DNA of 64,000 nucleotides, from assembly GCA_018402235.1 (NCBI GenBank), contig JAGYJJ010000004.1, forward strand, positions 1-64,000, written 5' to 3'. A program made the translations under genes and the position numbers. Positions 35,627 to 46,192 of the stretch are shown piece by piece. The notes beneath the pieces are model-generated. The model did no database searches, was not told the DNA's origin, and was given only the letters and a program-made list of their open reading frames with translations. Position 1 is the first letter of the stretch. Each line of letters starts with the position of its first letter. This stretch comes from Candidatus Nanopelagicales bacterium (GTDB lineage: Bacteria > Actinomycetota > Actinomycetes > S36-B12).

Positions 35627-36550
35627 GTGAGCGAGCGAGTGGCCATCATCGGGGTCTTTGATGGTGTGCATCGAGGGCACCAGGCGGTGATCGCCCAGGC
35701 CAAGGCGTTGGCCGGTGATGGTGAGGTTGTGGCGATCACCTTCGATCCCCATCCGCGCCGAACCCTGGATCCGGATAGGGCTCCAGCCATGCTTGCAACC
35801 TTGGCTGAGCGCGTTGATGCGCTCAAGGACGCCGGCGTTGATGACGTCGTCGTCGTTCCCTTCACCCACGAGTTGAGTCAGGTATCACCGAGGGAATTCG
35901 CGCAGGAGTTCATTGTGCGCCGTGCTGCCGCCCACGAAGTGGTGGTGGGGGAGAACTTCCGATTCGGGCGAAACGCCAGCGGCACGGTCGACACACTTCA
36001 AGAACTGGGAGCCGAACTCGGCTTTGGAGTCCAAGCCCTGATCTGCGCGGTGATGATGTTCGGTTCTCCTCCAGCCGCGTTCGTCATGCGCTTGCCGACG
36101 GGGATCTGACTCAAGTCACTTTCGTCCTTGGCCGGCCCTTCACTTACCGGGGGGTGGTGGTGCACGGCGACCACCGAGGGCGCACGCTGGGCGTCCCCAC
36201 AGCCAATGTTGCGGTGAGCATCGACCGCGCTGCACCAGCCGACGGCGTGTATGCCGGCTGGGTTCGAGTGGTGGACGGCAACGGCCCGAAGCTTCCGGCC
36301 GCAATTTCCGTGGGATCAAATCCGCAGTACCACGGAGTGGAACGGCGCATCGAGGCGCACGTCATCGACAGTGACGAATTGGACCTAGAGCGATCTGGAC
36401 CTAGAGGATCTGGACCTATACGGGCAAGAGATCGAAGTGGGCTTCACCCATCGGCTGCGCGGGCAAGAAGTGTTCGATAGTGAAGCGGCGTTCATCGAGC
36501 AGATGCAGGCCGATATTGCCACCGTCCCGGCGCTTGGCCGCAGCCAGTGA
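35627..36550 (+). CDS. ribF: Bifunctional riboflavin kinase / FAD synthetase (frame-disrupted)
   Basis: RibF converts riboflavin to FMN and FAD. The N-terminal adenylyltransferase has AIIGVFDGVHRGHQAVI and FTHELSQVSPREFAQEF, FRFGRNASG and FSSSRVRHALADGD. The C-terminal flavokinase has RGVVVHGDHRGRTLGVPTAN and SVGSNPQYHG, and ends HRLRGQEVFDSEAAFIEQM. The open frame breaks twice: near 36035-36055 (one base missing) and at 36391 (one extra C). Both corrections give a normal 307-residue protein ending at the TGA at 36548. The second break sits inside a 15-bp tandem repeat. These are probably sequencing errors, since ribF is essential. Confidence 0.9.
36380..36418 (+). repeat. 15-bp tandem repeat with a one-base insertion in ribF
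   Basis: TGGACCTAGAG(C)GATC is followed by TGGACCTAGAGGATC and a partial TGGACCTA. Without the extra C at 36391 the stretch reads in frame as ELDLEDLDLEDLDLYG, that is a repeated DLDLE unit. With it, the C-terminus of RibF is lost. Confidence 0.9.
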
Positions 36551-36663
36551 GGGGGCCTGATAGCCTTCGAGGCGACGGTTGCTGAGCGGGCGCTCGGCGA
36601 TACGTGACCAGGCCGCACGGTGCGGTCATCGCTGGCTCGCCAGCGCGCCCGGAGGGAATGTGA
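36551..36663. other. Spacer between ribF and rpsO
   Basis: These 113 bases hold the rpsO leader, GC-rich with several short self-complementary stretches (GCTGGCTCGCCAGC). Ribosomal protein S15 often represses its own translation through leader structure; whether this leader does so cannot be told from the sequence. A ribosome site (GGAGGG) lies just upstream of the rpsO ATG. Confidence 0.45.
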
Positions 36664-36933
36664 ATGTCACTCGACGCCGCCACTAAGGCAGAGATCATCG
36701 CTGAGTACGCCATCAAGCCAGGTGATACCGGAAGTCCGGAGGTCCAGATCGCGCTTTTGACCACGCGCATCACCGAACTCACCGAGCACCTGAAGACCCA
36801 TCCCCACGACCACCACAGCCGCCGCGGCCTGTTGATCCTCGTCGGTCAGCGTCGCCGGTTGCTGAAGTACCTGACCAAGACGGACATCAACCGTTACCGC
36901 GCGATCATCGAGCGTGTCGGCATCCGTCGCTAG
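36664..36933 (+). CDS. rpsO: 30S ribosomal protein S15
   Basis: S15 binds the central domain of 16S rRNA and nucleates the platform. The 89-residue protein is canonical: [60 protein letters not shown] and IERVGIRR at the end. The order rpsO-pnp is the usual one, and the transcript often joins the two. Confidence 0.97.
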   Translation: MSLDAATKAEIIAEYAIKPGDTGSPEVQIALLTTRITELTEHLKTHPHDHHSRRGLLILVGQRRRLLKYLTKTDINRYRAIIERVGIRR

Positions 36934-37159
36934 TCGGTACTCGACAGACTTCACACACAACCGAATAGAAATCAGTAAGGAACAGCAAGTACCTCATCAA
37001 TAAGGATCCGGGGCGCTACGGAAGCGTCGTGTTCGGTCCTCGGTAGTGGTCCCCGCCAGGGTGATGCGTGTCATCGTCCCGGGGGTCTCGATCGAAGACC
37101 GCCACCGGACGTCTGCCGTGGGCGCCCCTTGGTTTCTCAACAGAAAACAGGAGGCACCC
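36934..37159 (+). promoter_or_regulatory. pnp leader region (candidate structured 5'UTR)
   Basis: The 226 bases between rpsO and pnp contain no gene. Two clear stems lie at about 37060-37082 (GGGTGATG against CATCGTCCC) and 37083-37101 (GGTCT-CGATCGA-AGACC). A GC-rich stretch then leads to AGGAGG, 7-8 bases before the pnp GTG. In actinobacteria a structured RNA (actino-pnp) is known at this position, and pnp leaders are commonly autoregulated. I did not match the conserved core, so assignment to that family is tentative. Confidence 0.4.
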
Positions 37160-39378
37160 GTGACGGGTTCCCAGATCGCGATGGCCGAGGCCATCATCGA
37201 CAACGGTGCGTACGGAAAGCGCACCATCACCTTCGAGACCGGCCGCCTAGCGCGTCAAGCAGCCGGTTCAGTGACCGTTACCTTGGACGGCGGCACCCTG
37301 CTGCTGAGTGCGACCACCGCGTCGAAAAATCCCAAGGAACAACTCGACTTCTTCCCGCTTACCGTGGATGTCGAAGAGCGGATGTACTCGGTAGGCCGAA
37401 TTCCCGGATCGTTCTTCCGCCGTGAAGGTCGTCCCACTGAGGACGCAATCCTCACCTGCCGGCTGATCGACCGTCCGCTGCGCCCGACCTTTAAGAATGG
37501 TCTGCGTAATGAGGTCCAGGTTGTGGTGACAGTTCTGTCGCTGAACCCCGCGGACCTTTACGACGTCATTGCGATCAATGGCGCCTCGGCTTCGACGCAG
37601 CTTTCGGGTCTGCCCTTCAGCGGTCCCATCGGTGGAGTGCGCATCGCACTCATCAACGGTCAGTGGGTCGGATTCCCCACCCATGAGCAACTCGAGGACG
37701 CCGTCTTCGACATGGTTGTGGCTGGGCGCATCGCCGACGACGACATCGCGATCATGATGGTCGAGGCTGAAGCCACGACCAAGACGGTTGACCTTGTTGC
37801 TGGTGGAGCGCAGGCGCCCACCGAGGACGTCGTGGCCGCCGGACTGGAGGCGGCAAAGCCGTTCATCCGTGCGCTGTGCGCTGCGCAGCAGGAGTTGGCG
37901 GATGCGGCAGCCAAGCCGATCGCGGACTTCCCGGTCTTCTTGGACTACCAGGACGACGCTTTCGACGCCGTTGAGCGCCTGGCGCTGGCTGATGTTCGCG
38001 ACGCACTCGCCATTGTGGAGAAGGCTCCGCGCGAGGAGCGTCTCGACGACATCAAGAAGACCGTCGTTGCAGAGCTCACTGCCAACTTCGAGGGTCGTGA
38101 GAAGGAACTGTCCGCAGCGTTCCGATCGGTCACCAAGAAGGCGGTACGTGATCGCGTGCTTCGCGATCAGGTGCGCATCGATGGTCGAGGTTTGACCGAC
38201 ATCCGCGCGCTCTCGGCGGAGGTAGACATCCTGCCGCGCACGCACGGCTCGGCGCTGTTTGAGCGCGGTGAGACTCAGATCCTGGGCGTCACCACGTTGA
38301 ACATGCTGCGTATGGAGCAGATGCTGGACACCCTCAACCCCGATAACCGCAAGCGCTACATGCACAACTACAACTTCCCGCCGTACAGCACCGGCGAGAC
38401 CGGTCGCGTCGGTTCTCCCAAGCGCCGGGAAATTGGTCACGGTGCATTGGCCGAGCGGGCGCTTCTTCCGGTGTTGCCCACGCGTGAGGAGTTCCCCACG
38501 CGATCCGCCAAGTGTCCGAGGCTCTGGGCTCCAATGGTTCGACCTCGATGGGCTCGGTGTGTGCATCCACTATGTCGCTACTGAATGCCGGTGTGCCGTT
38601 GAAGGCAGCGGTTGCCGGTATCGCGATGGGTCTGATCTCCGGAGAGGTCGATGGCGCGACGAAGTTCGTCACGTTGACCGACATCCTCGGTGCTGAAGAT
38701 GCGTACGGCGATATGGACTTCAAGGTGGCCGGTACGCGCGACTTCGTCACGGCACTTCAACTAGATACCAAGCTCGATGGCATCCCAGCCGACGTCCTAG
38801 CCGGTGCGCTCACCCAGGCACGGAATGCTCGGATGACGATTCTGGACGTGATGACCGAAGCGATCGATGCTCCCGACGAGATGGCCGCAACTGCACCGCG
38901 GGTTATCTCGGTCAAGGTCCCGGTCGACAAGATCGGTGAGGTGATCGGGCCCAAGGGCAAGATCATCAATCAGATCCAAGAGGAAACCGGCGCCGACATC
39001 AGCATCGAGGACGACGGCACCATCTACATCGGTGCAACCGACGGTCCCTCGGCCGAGGCGGCACGCACTGCCATCAACAACATCGCCAACCCGACGATGC
39101 CCGAGGTGGGTGAGCGTTACCTGGGAACCGTGGTCAAGACCACCAACTTCGGTGCGTTCATCTCGCTGATGCCCGGCAAGGATGGTCTGCTGCACATCTC
39201 CGAGATCAAGAAGCTCACCGATAAAAAGCGCATCGACACCGTTGAGGAGGTCCTCAACGTGGGCGACAAGGTGCAGGTCGAAATCAAGGAGGTCGACCCG
39301 CGCGGGAAGTTGTCGCTGGCACCGGTGTTGGGCGACAAGGAAGCTGCGGCTGCCGCAGAAGCTCCAGCGGAGGTCTGA
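37160..39378 (+). CDS. pnp: Polyribonucleotide nucleotidyltransferase (one frame break)
   Basis: PNPase degrades RNA 3' to 5' by phosphorolysis. Two RNase PH domains are separated by a helical domain (about 240-330). The first has [20 protein letters not shown] and [14 protein letters not shown]; the second has [39 protein letters not shown] and [22 protein letters not shown] and S1 domains end the protein ([31 protein letters not shown]). The frame breaks between 38497 and 38498: inserting one T restores [16 protein letters not shown]. The span of 2219 nt then gives 739 residues, the normal length. GTG at 37160 has AGGAGG upstream; a longer frame reaches back to 37046. Confidence 0.95.
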
Positions 39379-39381
39379 TCG

Positions 39382-41465
<2,084 letters not shown>

Positions 41466-41481
41466 ACCGATCGGTTAGCGC

Positions 41482-41934
41482 GTGAACATCAAGGTAGTGG
41501 GAACGTTCATTGCGTTGATGGTGCTCGGAAGCGTCGCGTACGCGTTTTTGGCAATCACCCGCGCGTGGGTCCTGTTCACTTCCGGCGACGTAGTGCAGAT
41601 TGCCTTCGCGTTGTCCATCGTGGTGATTCCGATAATGGGCGTGGCCTTGATCGGCCGCGAACTGTGGTTTGGGTGGCGGACTCGGCAGATGGGACAGCAG
41701 TTGTCCGCTGAAGGTGGGCTGCCGGAGTTTGTTGGGGGTGTTACCCCATCGGGTCGTCCGAGTAAAGAAGATGCGGACGCTGCCTTCGAAGTATTTGCGC
41801 AAGGCGTTCAGATGAGTCCGCAGGACTGGCGGGCGTGGTTCCGACTAGGGATCGCTTATGAAGATGCGCGCGACCGTAAGCGGGCACGAGCTGCGATGCG
41901 GCAAGCTGCCAAACTTTTCACCGGCTCACACTGA
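41482..41934 (+). CDS. Conserved membrane protein with C-terminal TPR-like helices
   Basis: The 150-residue protein has two membrane helices (about 7-30 and 41-61: GTFIALMVLGSVAYAFLAIT; IAFALSIVVIPIMGVALIG) and then a soluble C-terminus with DADAAFEVFAQGVQMSPQDW and FRLGIAYEDARDRKRARAAM, matching one TPR-like helix pair. Such proteins lie between dapB and thyX in many actinobacteria; I know no function. The GTG start is 17 bases after dapB. The last nine bases overlap the convergent AzlD gene. Confidence 0.8.
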   Translation: MNIKVVGTFIALMVLGSVAYAFLAITRAWVLFTSGDVVQIAFALSIVVIPIMGVALIGRELWFGWRTRQMGQQLSAEGGLPEFVGGVTPSGRPSKEDADAAFEVFAQGVQMSPQDWRAWFRLGIAYEDARDRKRARAAMRQAAKLFTGSH

Positions 41935-42237
41935 AAGTCCGGTTGCCCTAAGTGCGGCGGCAGTGATAGCGGCCACAAGAACCACCACTAAGAACGGTGC
42001 CTTCAAGATGAGCGCGATGATGGCGGCGGCGAGTCCGGCAAGGCGCGCGTCGATCTGCAGCGCGGTACCGACGGAAAATGTCTGAACCCCGACAAGTGCT
42101 GCCAATAGTGCAATCGGCAACAGGGCGGTGAGCCGCCGCAATGCCGGGTTCTCCAGCACTCGGGCCGGAATGACGTATCCGGTTAGTTTCAATAGGTAGG
42201 TACCGATAGAGCCGATGATCACTGCAGGCCAGATCAT
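41926..42237 (-). CDS. azlD: AzlD-like small subunit of branched-chain amino acid exporter
   Basis: The 103-residue protein has three or four membrane helices (IIGSIGTYLLKLTGYVIP, LTALLPIALLAALVGVQTF, IIALILKAPFLVVVLVAAIT). The order and size fit AzlD, which works with AzlC (next gene upstream) to export branched-chain amino acids and analogues. The ATG overlaps the azlC stop by four bases. The gene pair faces the dapB-linked gene and overlaps it slightly. Confidence 0.88.
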   Translation of the reverse strand: MIWPAVIIGSIGTYLLKLTGYVIPARVLENPALRRLTALLPIALLAALVGVQTFSVGTALQIDARLAGLAAAIIALILKAPFLVVVLVAAITAAALRATGLSV

Positions 42238-42929
42238 GATGTGCGCTCCGTTCGGGCCATCAGGCGTTCGGCGATCACGGCCACCAGGGCCGCGGACAGT
42301 ACCGGTAGCCCTGGTTGCAGGATCGGAACGAGCGCAATCGCCACCGCAGCGCTAGCGAGGGCTAGGGCAATAGCCGAACGATCGCGCAGCCGTGGCCACA
42401 GGAGCGCTATGAAGCCTGCGGGGACTGCGGCATCGAGCCCGAGCACCCGTGGATCGTCCAGTGCAGCGGCACCGAGGGCACCGATCAGGGTGCCCAAGTT
42501 CCACAGAACGAAGATGGCAAGGCCCGTGGTCCAAAAGGCGTGCCGGGCTTGGCGTGAACCGGCCGGGTAGCGAATGGCCATGGCCGTTGATTCATCGATG
42601 GTGATCTGCGCTCGTCCAAGCACCCGCCACCAGGAAGTGTGCGCTGTGTCCAGGTAGGGGCGAAGGCTCAAGGCGTATAGGGAGTTGCGCGCGCCGAGCA
42701 GAAGCGCTGTCACGACGGCCGCGAGTGCTCCACCTCCGGCTCCCAGGACGCCCACCAGAGCGAACTGGGATGCGCCGGTGAACATGCCCAAACTCAGCGC
42801 CTGTGTTTGCCAGACATCCAGACCGCTGGCAACGGAGATCGCACCGAAGGACAAGCCGTAGGCACCTGTTGCGACACCGATGCCGAGAGCATTGATGGTG
42901 ATCGGTCGAAGGGGTGTGTCGGCGCTCAG
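42234..42929 (-). CDS. azlC: AzlC-like branched-chain amino acid exporter subunit
   Basis: The 231-residue membrane protein shows the AzlC opening IGVATGAYGLSFGAISVASG and FTGASQFALVGVLGAGG, TALLLGARNSLYALSLRP and DESTAMAIRYP. The conserved N-terminus begins upstream of the TTG at 42854. Back to the stop at 42935 the only start-like codon is CTG at 42929, inside CTGA overlapping the glpD stop. That mirrors the ATGA overlap used elsewhere and suggests either a true rare CTG start or a misread ATG/GTG. Confidence 0.85.
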   Translation of the reverse strand: MSADTPLRPITINALGIGVATGAYGLSFGAISVASGLDVWQTQALSLGMFTGASQFALVGVLGAGGGALAAVVTALLLGARNSLYALSLRPYLDTAHTSWWRVLGRAQITIDESTAMAIRYPAGSRQARHAFWTTGLAIFVLWNLGTLIGALGAAALDDPRVLGLDAAVPAGFIALLWPRLRDRSAIALALASAAVAIALVPILQPGLPVLSAALVAVIAERLMARTERTS

Positions 42930-44505
42930 CGCACACCTGCGCTAGCGAGGGCGCCGCGGACCTGGGCGACGGCGTCTGTTGCTGCTGGGATGTCGGCATC
43001 GACTGCGTCCAAGCGCAACCGGCGTTCCATTACGTCGCTGGCATCAAGTGCCCCCTCATGGAGGAATGCGTGGGCAATGTCCACCCGACTTACTGACGTA
43101 TGTGCAGCCACCGGTTCCAGGGCCGATCCTGGGTCGGGAAGCAGCCTGGCGAGCCCGCGCACCCGATCCGCTTCGGCTCCGTACCGCATCACGAGGGGAT
43201 CGGGATCGAAGAAGCCCGGTGGGCGCGTTGCGACTGATCGGGTGATGCTCCGACCAACGCGATACCGGTGGTGTGACAGGGCGCCGAAGAAATCAAGTCC
43301 ACCGCATCTTGGGCCATCCGACGGTAGGTGGTGAGTTTGCCGCCGGTCACCATGATGACTCCGTTGCGGTCTGTGGAGATGAGGTGCTTGCGAGAAATAT
43401 CCGACGTAGCTCCGGTAACACCCGAACCGAGTGTTACCAGCGGGCGCAGACCGGTGAATGCACCCAGGACGTCCTCGCGAGTTACCGGATCTCGCAGTAC
43501 CCGATTGATCTGTTCGATGATCCAATCGATGTCCTCTTGGGGGGCCACCGGGACGTCGTCGATTGTGTCTACGCCGATGTCGGTGATGCCGGCGAGCACC
43601 GTGTTGTCAGGACGGGGGAGAAGGAAGCAGTAGCGGCCCGACATTCCCGGCACGGGGATGGTCAGCGCGGCGAAAGGGTTGCCGAGACGGTCTGCGTCGA
43701 GCAGCACGTGGGTGCCCCGGGAGGGATGCACGTGCACATTCGCATCGAGTTCGCCGGCCCAGACGCCGGTTGCCGCGATCACTGCGCGAGTTGCGATGGT
43801 GAGGTGCTCACCGCTGAGGTGATCACGAATGGTCACGTGATCACCGGCCACCTCGACCGCTTCAGCGCGGGTGATGATGCGAGCGCCGAAGGCTGCTGCG
43901 GTGCGCGCCACGGCCACAACCAACCTGGCATCGTCCACAAGTTGACCATCCCAAGCCATGATCCCGCCGCGTAGGTGACCGGCATCGATACCGGGGGCCA
44001 CCGCCTGGACGCGCGCTGCCGAAAGTAGGTGGGCGGGAGGCAGTACGCGAGCCGAAGTGCGTGCGCCGGTGCGCAGCAGATCACCTGCCAAGAAACCAGC
44101 GCGGGTCAGTGCGACTGAACCAAGGGCTGTGTTTGTCATGATGGGAACCACCTGCGGCAGGGCGCGGATCAAGTGGGGCGCGATCGTGGTCATCAAGTGA
44201 CCGCGTTCCACTGCGCTTTCCCACGCAACATCCACATGTCCGGTGGCGAGGTAACGCAAGCCGCCATGAACGAGTTTGCTCGACCAGCGGGACGTACCGA
44301 ATGCCAGATCCTCGCGTTCGATCAGCACCGTGGCGAGCCCCCGACTCGCGGCATCGAGTGCCACGCCAACACCCGTGATCCCACCGCCCACCACGACAAG
44401 ATCCACCGGCCGAGGATCCTGGGCAATATCGGCGAGATCTGTGGCACGGCGCTCCAACGACAGATCTGCCGCGGGATCGCCGACGCGTTGGAAGATGACG
44501 TTCAT
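42926..44505 (-). CDS. glpD: Glycerol-3-phosphate dehydrogenase (frame-disrupted)
   Basis: GlpD oxidises glycerol 3-phosphate to DHAP with FAD at the membrane. The ATG at 44505 gives MNVIFQRVGDPAADLSLERR, then VVVGGGITGVGVALDAASRG, SKLVHGGLRYLATGHVDVAW, ATGVWAGELDANVHVHPSRG, FTGLRPLV and GGKLTTYRRMAQDAVDLI. At about 43210-43250 the frame shifts. The C-terminal domain (RYGAEADRVRGLARLLPDPG; FLHEGALDASDVMERRLRLD) continues in another frame to 42926. The 1580-nt span is one base short of a multiple of three, consistent with a single-base miss. The corrected length of about 526 residues is normal. It diverges from the flavoprotein at 44591. Confidence 0.92.
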
Positions 44506-44590
44506 TTCACCCTTGCGTGTGGTCTGGAATCGGGTGGTACGCCATAACGCTACCTGCGGGCACTTCACTCGACATGGCAGGCTGCGCGCC
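44506..44590. promoter_or_regulatory. Divergent promoter region glpD / flavoprotein
   Basis: Both genes start outward from this 85-base spacer, so it must contain two promoters. No clear operator could be picked out. AAGGGTGA serves as the glpD ribosome site on the minus strand. Confidence 0.4.
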
Positions 44591-46192
44591 ATGGGCGCGA
44601 ACTGGGTACCAGGAAGATGGGGTACTAAGCGCGAAGTTGAAATCTCAGATCCGCGCACCCGTGCATTTGCGCGCCAACATCTGGGTGAACCGAAGGCATC
44701 TTCGCAACCGGCGCTGCGAGGTGTGCAGCCATCTGGCTTCGTTGATCGAGATATCGACCGGTTGTTCCCGTCGATCCAGGTAAGCGTGGACGATGAGGAG
44801 CGCGCCCGACACTCGCGGGGAATGTCGTATCTGGACTACCTGGTCTGGAGATCGGATCTGGTGATCGACGCTCCCGATGCGGTGCTCTTCCCCAGCGATC
44901 ACGAGCAAGTCCTGCAGATCCTGCGCGTGTGCTCGAAGGAAGGCATCGTGGTGGTCCCGGTTGGGGGCGGTACGTCGGTCACCGGGGCGATCACCGCGGA
45001 CTGGCAAGCAGCGGCGTCGATCGTGATCTCCACCCGCTACCTGAATCAGGTTTTCGACGTTGATGTCGAATCAGGAATTGCGCACGTGGGATCGGGTGTC
45101 ACGGGTCCGCAATTGGAGTCGCATATCGCTGACGTTGGGTGGACGCTCGGCCACTTTCCACAGTCGTGGGAGCAGGCCAGCATCGGTGGCTTCATAGCCG
45201 CACGGTCCTCCGGGCAGTCATCAAGTGGGTACGGGCGCATCGAAGACATGCTGCTCGGTGCCCGCGTTGCCACGCCGGTAGGCACCTGGGACGTCGGTGG
45301 CTTTGCGGCGGCCTCAAGTGGACCAGACCTTCGCCACCTTGTGTTGGGTAGTGAGGGGAGTTTGGGTGTTGTCACCTCGGCGCACCTGCGTTTGCGCCCG
45401 CGGCCGAGCATCCGCGAGTACGCGGCCGCGGTTCTGCCGGGTGATTTTGATCGAGCAATCAAGGTGTTGCGCCACCTCGCCCAATCCTCAATGCGCCCCA
45501 CAGTTGTGCGCGCCTCGGATAGTGCTGAGACCGAAGCGCTCTTGACCATGTCGATGCCGGGGGGTCTCGCGGGATCTGCCTTCTCGGCTTACCTGCGGTT
45601 TCGTTCAGCGTTGCCGGGGTCGCTGCTGATCGTGGGATGGGAAGGCACGCGGGCAGCCGATGTTGCGGCGGCCCGTGCCCACGCTCGCGAGGTCCTTGCC
45701 GGCGCAGTCTGGCTCGGTGGCGGGCCCGGCCGATCGTGGGAGCGTGGCCGCTTCCACGGACCGCATCTGCGCGATGCCCTGATGGATGAGGGGTATCTCG
45801 TCGAAACCTTCGAAACCGTCACTCGATGGTCCAACGTAGATGCTCTGCACGCGTCCGTGCGCCGTGCCGCCTTCGAGGCTTTGGGTGATGGCAGTTACGT
45901 CATGGCTCACATCTCGCACACCTACGACACCGGCGCATCTTTATATTTCACGGTGCTCGCGGGCGGATGGTCTGATCCGATGGCCTCGACCGCTCGATGG
46001 CTGGCGGCCAAAGCACAGATCACCGATGCCATCGTGGCCGGTGGTGGGGCGGTGAGCCACCACCACGGGGTTGGGCGCGATCACCGCGCGTGGCTGCCAC
46101 AACAGGTGGGTCCGATCGGAATGAACGTGCTGGGTTCGGTGAAATCCTCTGTCGATCCCAGCGGCGTGATGAATCCCGGGGCGCTGCTGTGA
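44591..46192 (+). CDS. FAD-linked oxidase, alkyl-DHAP synthase-like
   Basis: The 533-residue protein has the vanillyl-alcohol-oxidase FAD fold: FPSDHEQVLQILRVCSKEGI, VVPVGGGTSVTGA (pyrophosphate loop), and QASIGGFIAARSSGQSSSGY with EGSLGVVTSAHLRLRP. The C-terminal half carries VMAHISHTYDTGASLYFTVL and AVSHHHGVGRDHRAWL, the His-rich site of alkylglycerone-phosphate synthase. AGPS makes ether-linked lipids from acyl-DHAP. Next to glpD, which makes DHAP, this suggests DHAP or ether-lipid metabolism, but bacterial relatives may have other substrates. A much longer frame upstream overlaps glpD; ATG at 44591 is where homology begins. Confidence 0.88.
   Translation: MGANWVPGRWGTKREVEISDPRTRAFARQHLGEPKASSQPALRGVQPSGFVDRDIDRLFPSIQVSVDDEERARHSRGMSYLDYLVWRSDLVIDAPDAVLFPSDHEQVLQILRVCSKEGIVVVPVGGGTSVTGAITADWQAAASIVISTRYLNQVFDVDVESGIAHVGSGVTGPQLESHIADVGWTLGHFPQSWEQASIGGFIAARSSGQSSSGYGRIEDMLLGARVATPVGTWDVGGFAAASSGPDLRHLVLGSEGSLGVVTSAHLRLRPRPSIREYAAAVLPGDFDRAIKVLRHLAQSSMRPTVVRASDSAETEALLTMSMPGGLAGSAFSAYLRFRSALPGSLLIVGWEGTRAADVAAARAHAREVLAGAVWLGGGPGRSWERGRFHGPHLRDALMDEGYLVETFETVTRWSNVDALHASVRRAAFEALGDGSYVMAHISHTYDTGASLYFTVLAGGWSDPMASTARWLAAKAQITDAIVAGGGAVSHHHGVGRDHRAWLPQQVGPIGMNVLGSVKSSVDPSGVMNPGALL

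Noticed and set aside
38480-38520. Programmed ribosomal frameshift in pnp
   Set aside because: No slippery heptamer with a downstream stem is evident, and many unrelated genes in this window show similar breaks, so sequence error is simpler.
37268-38566. 432-residue minus-strand ORF opposite pnp
   Set aside because: It is antisense to clear PNPase sequence, with no motifs; long open antisense frames are common at this GC content.
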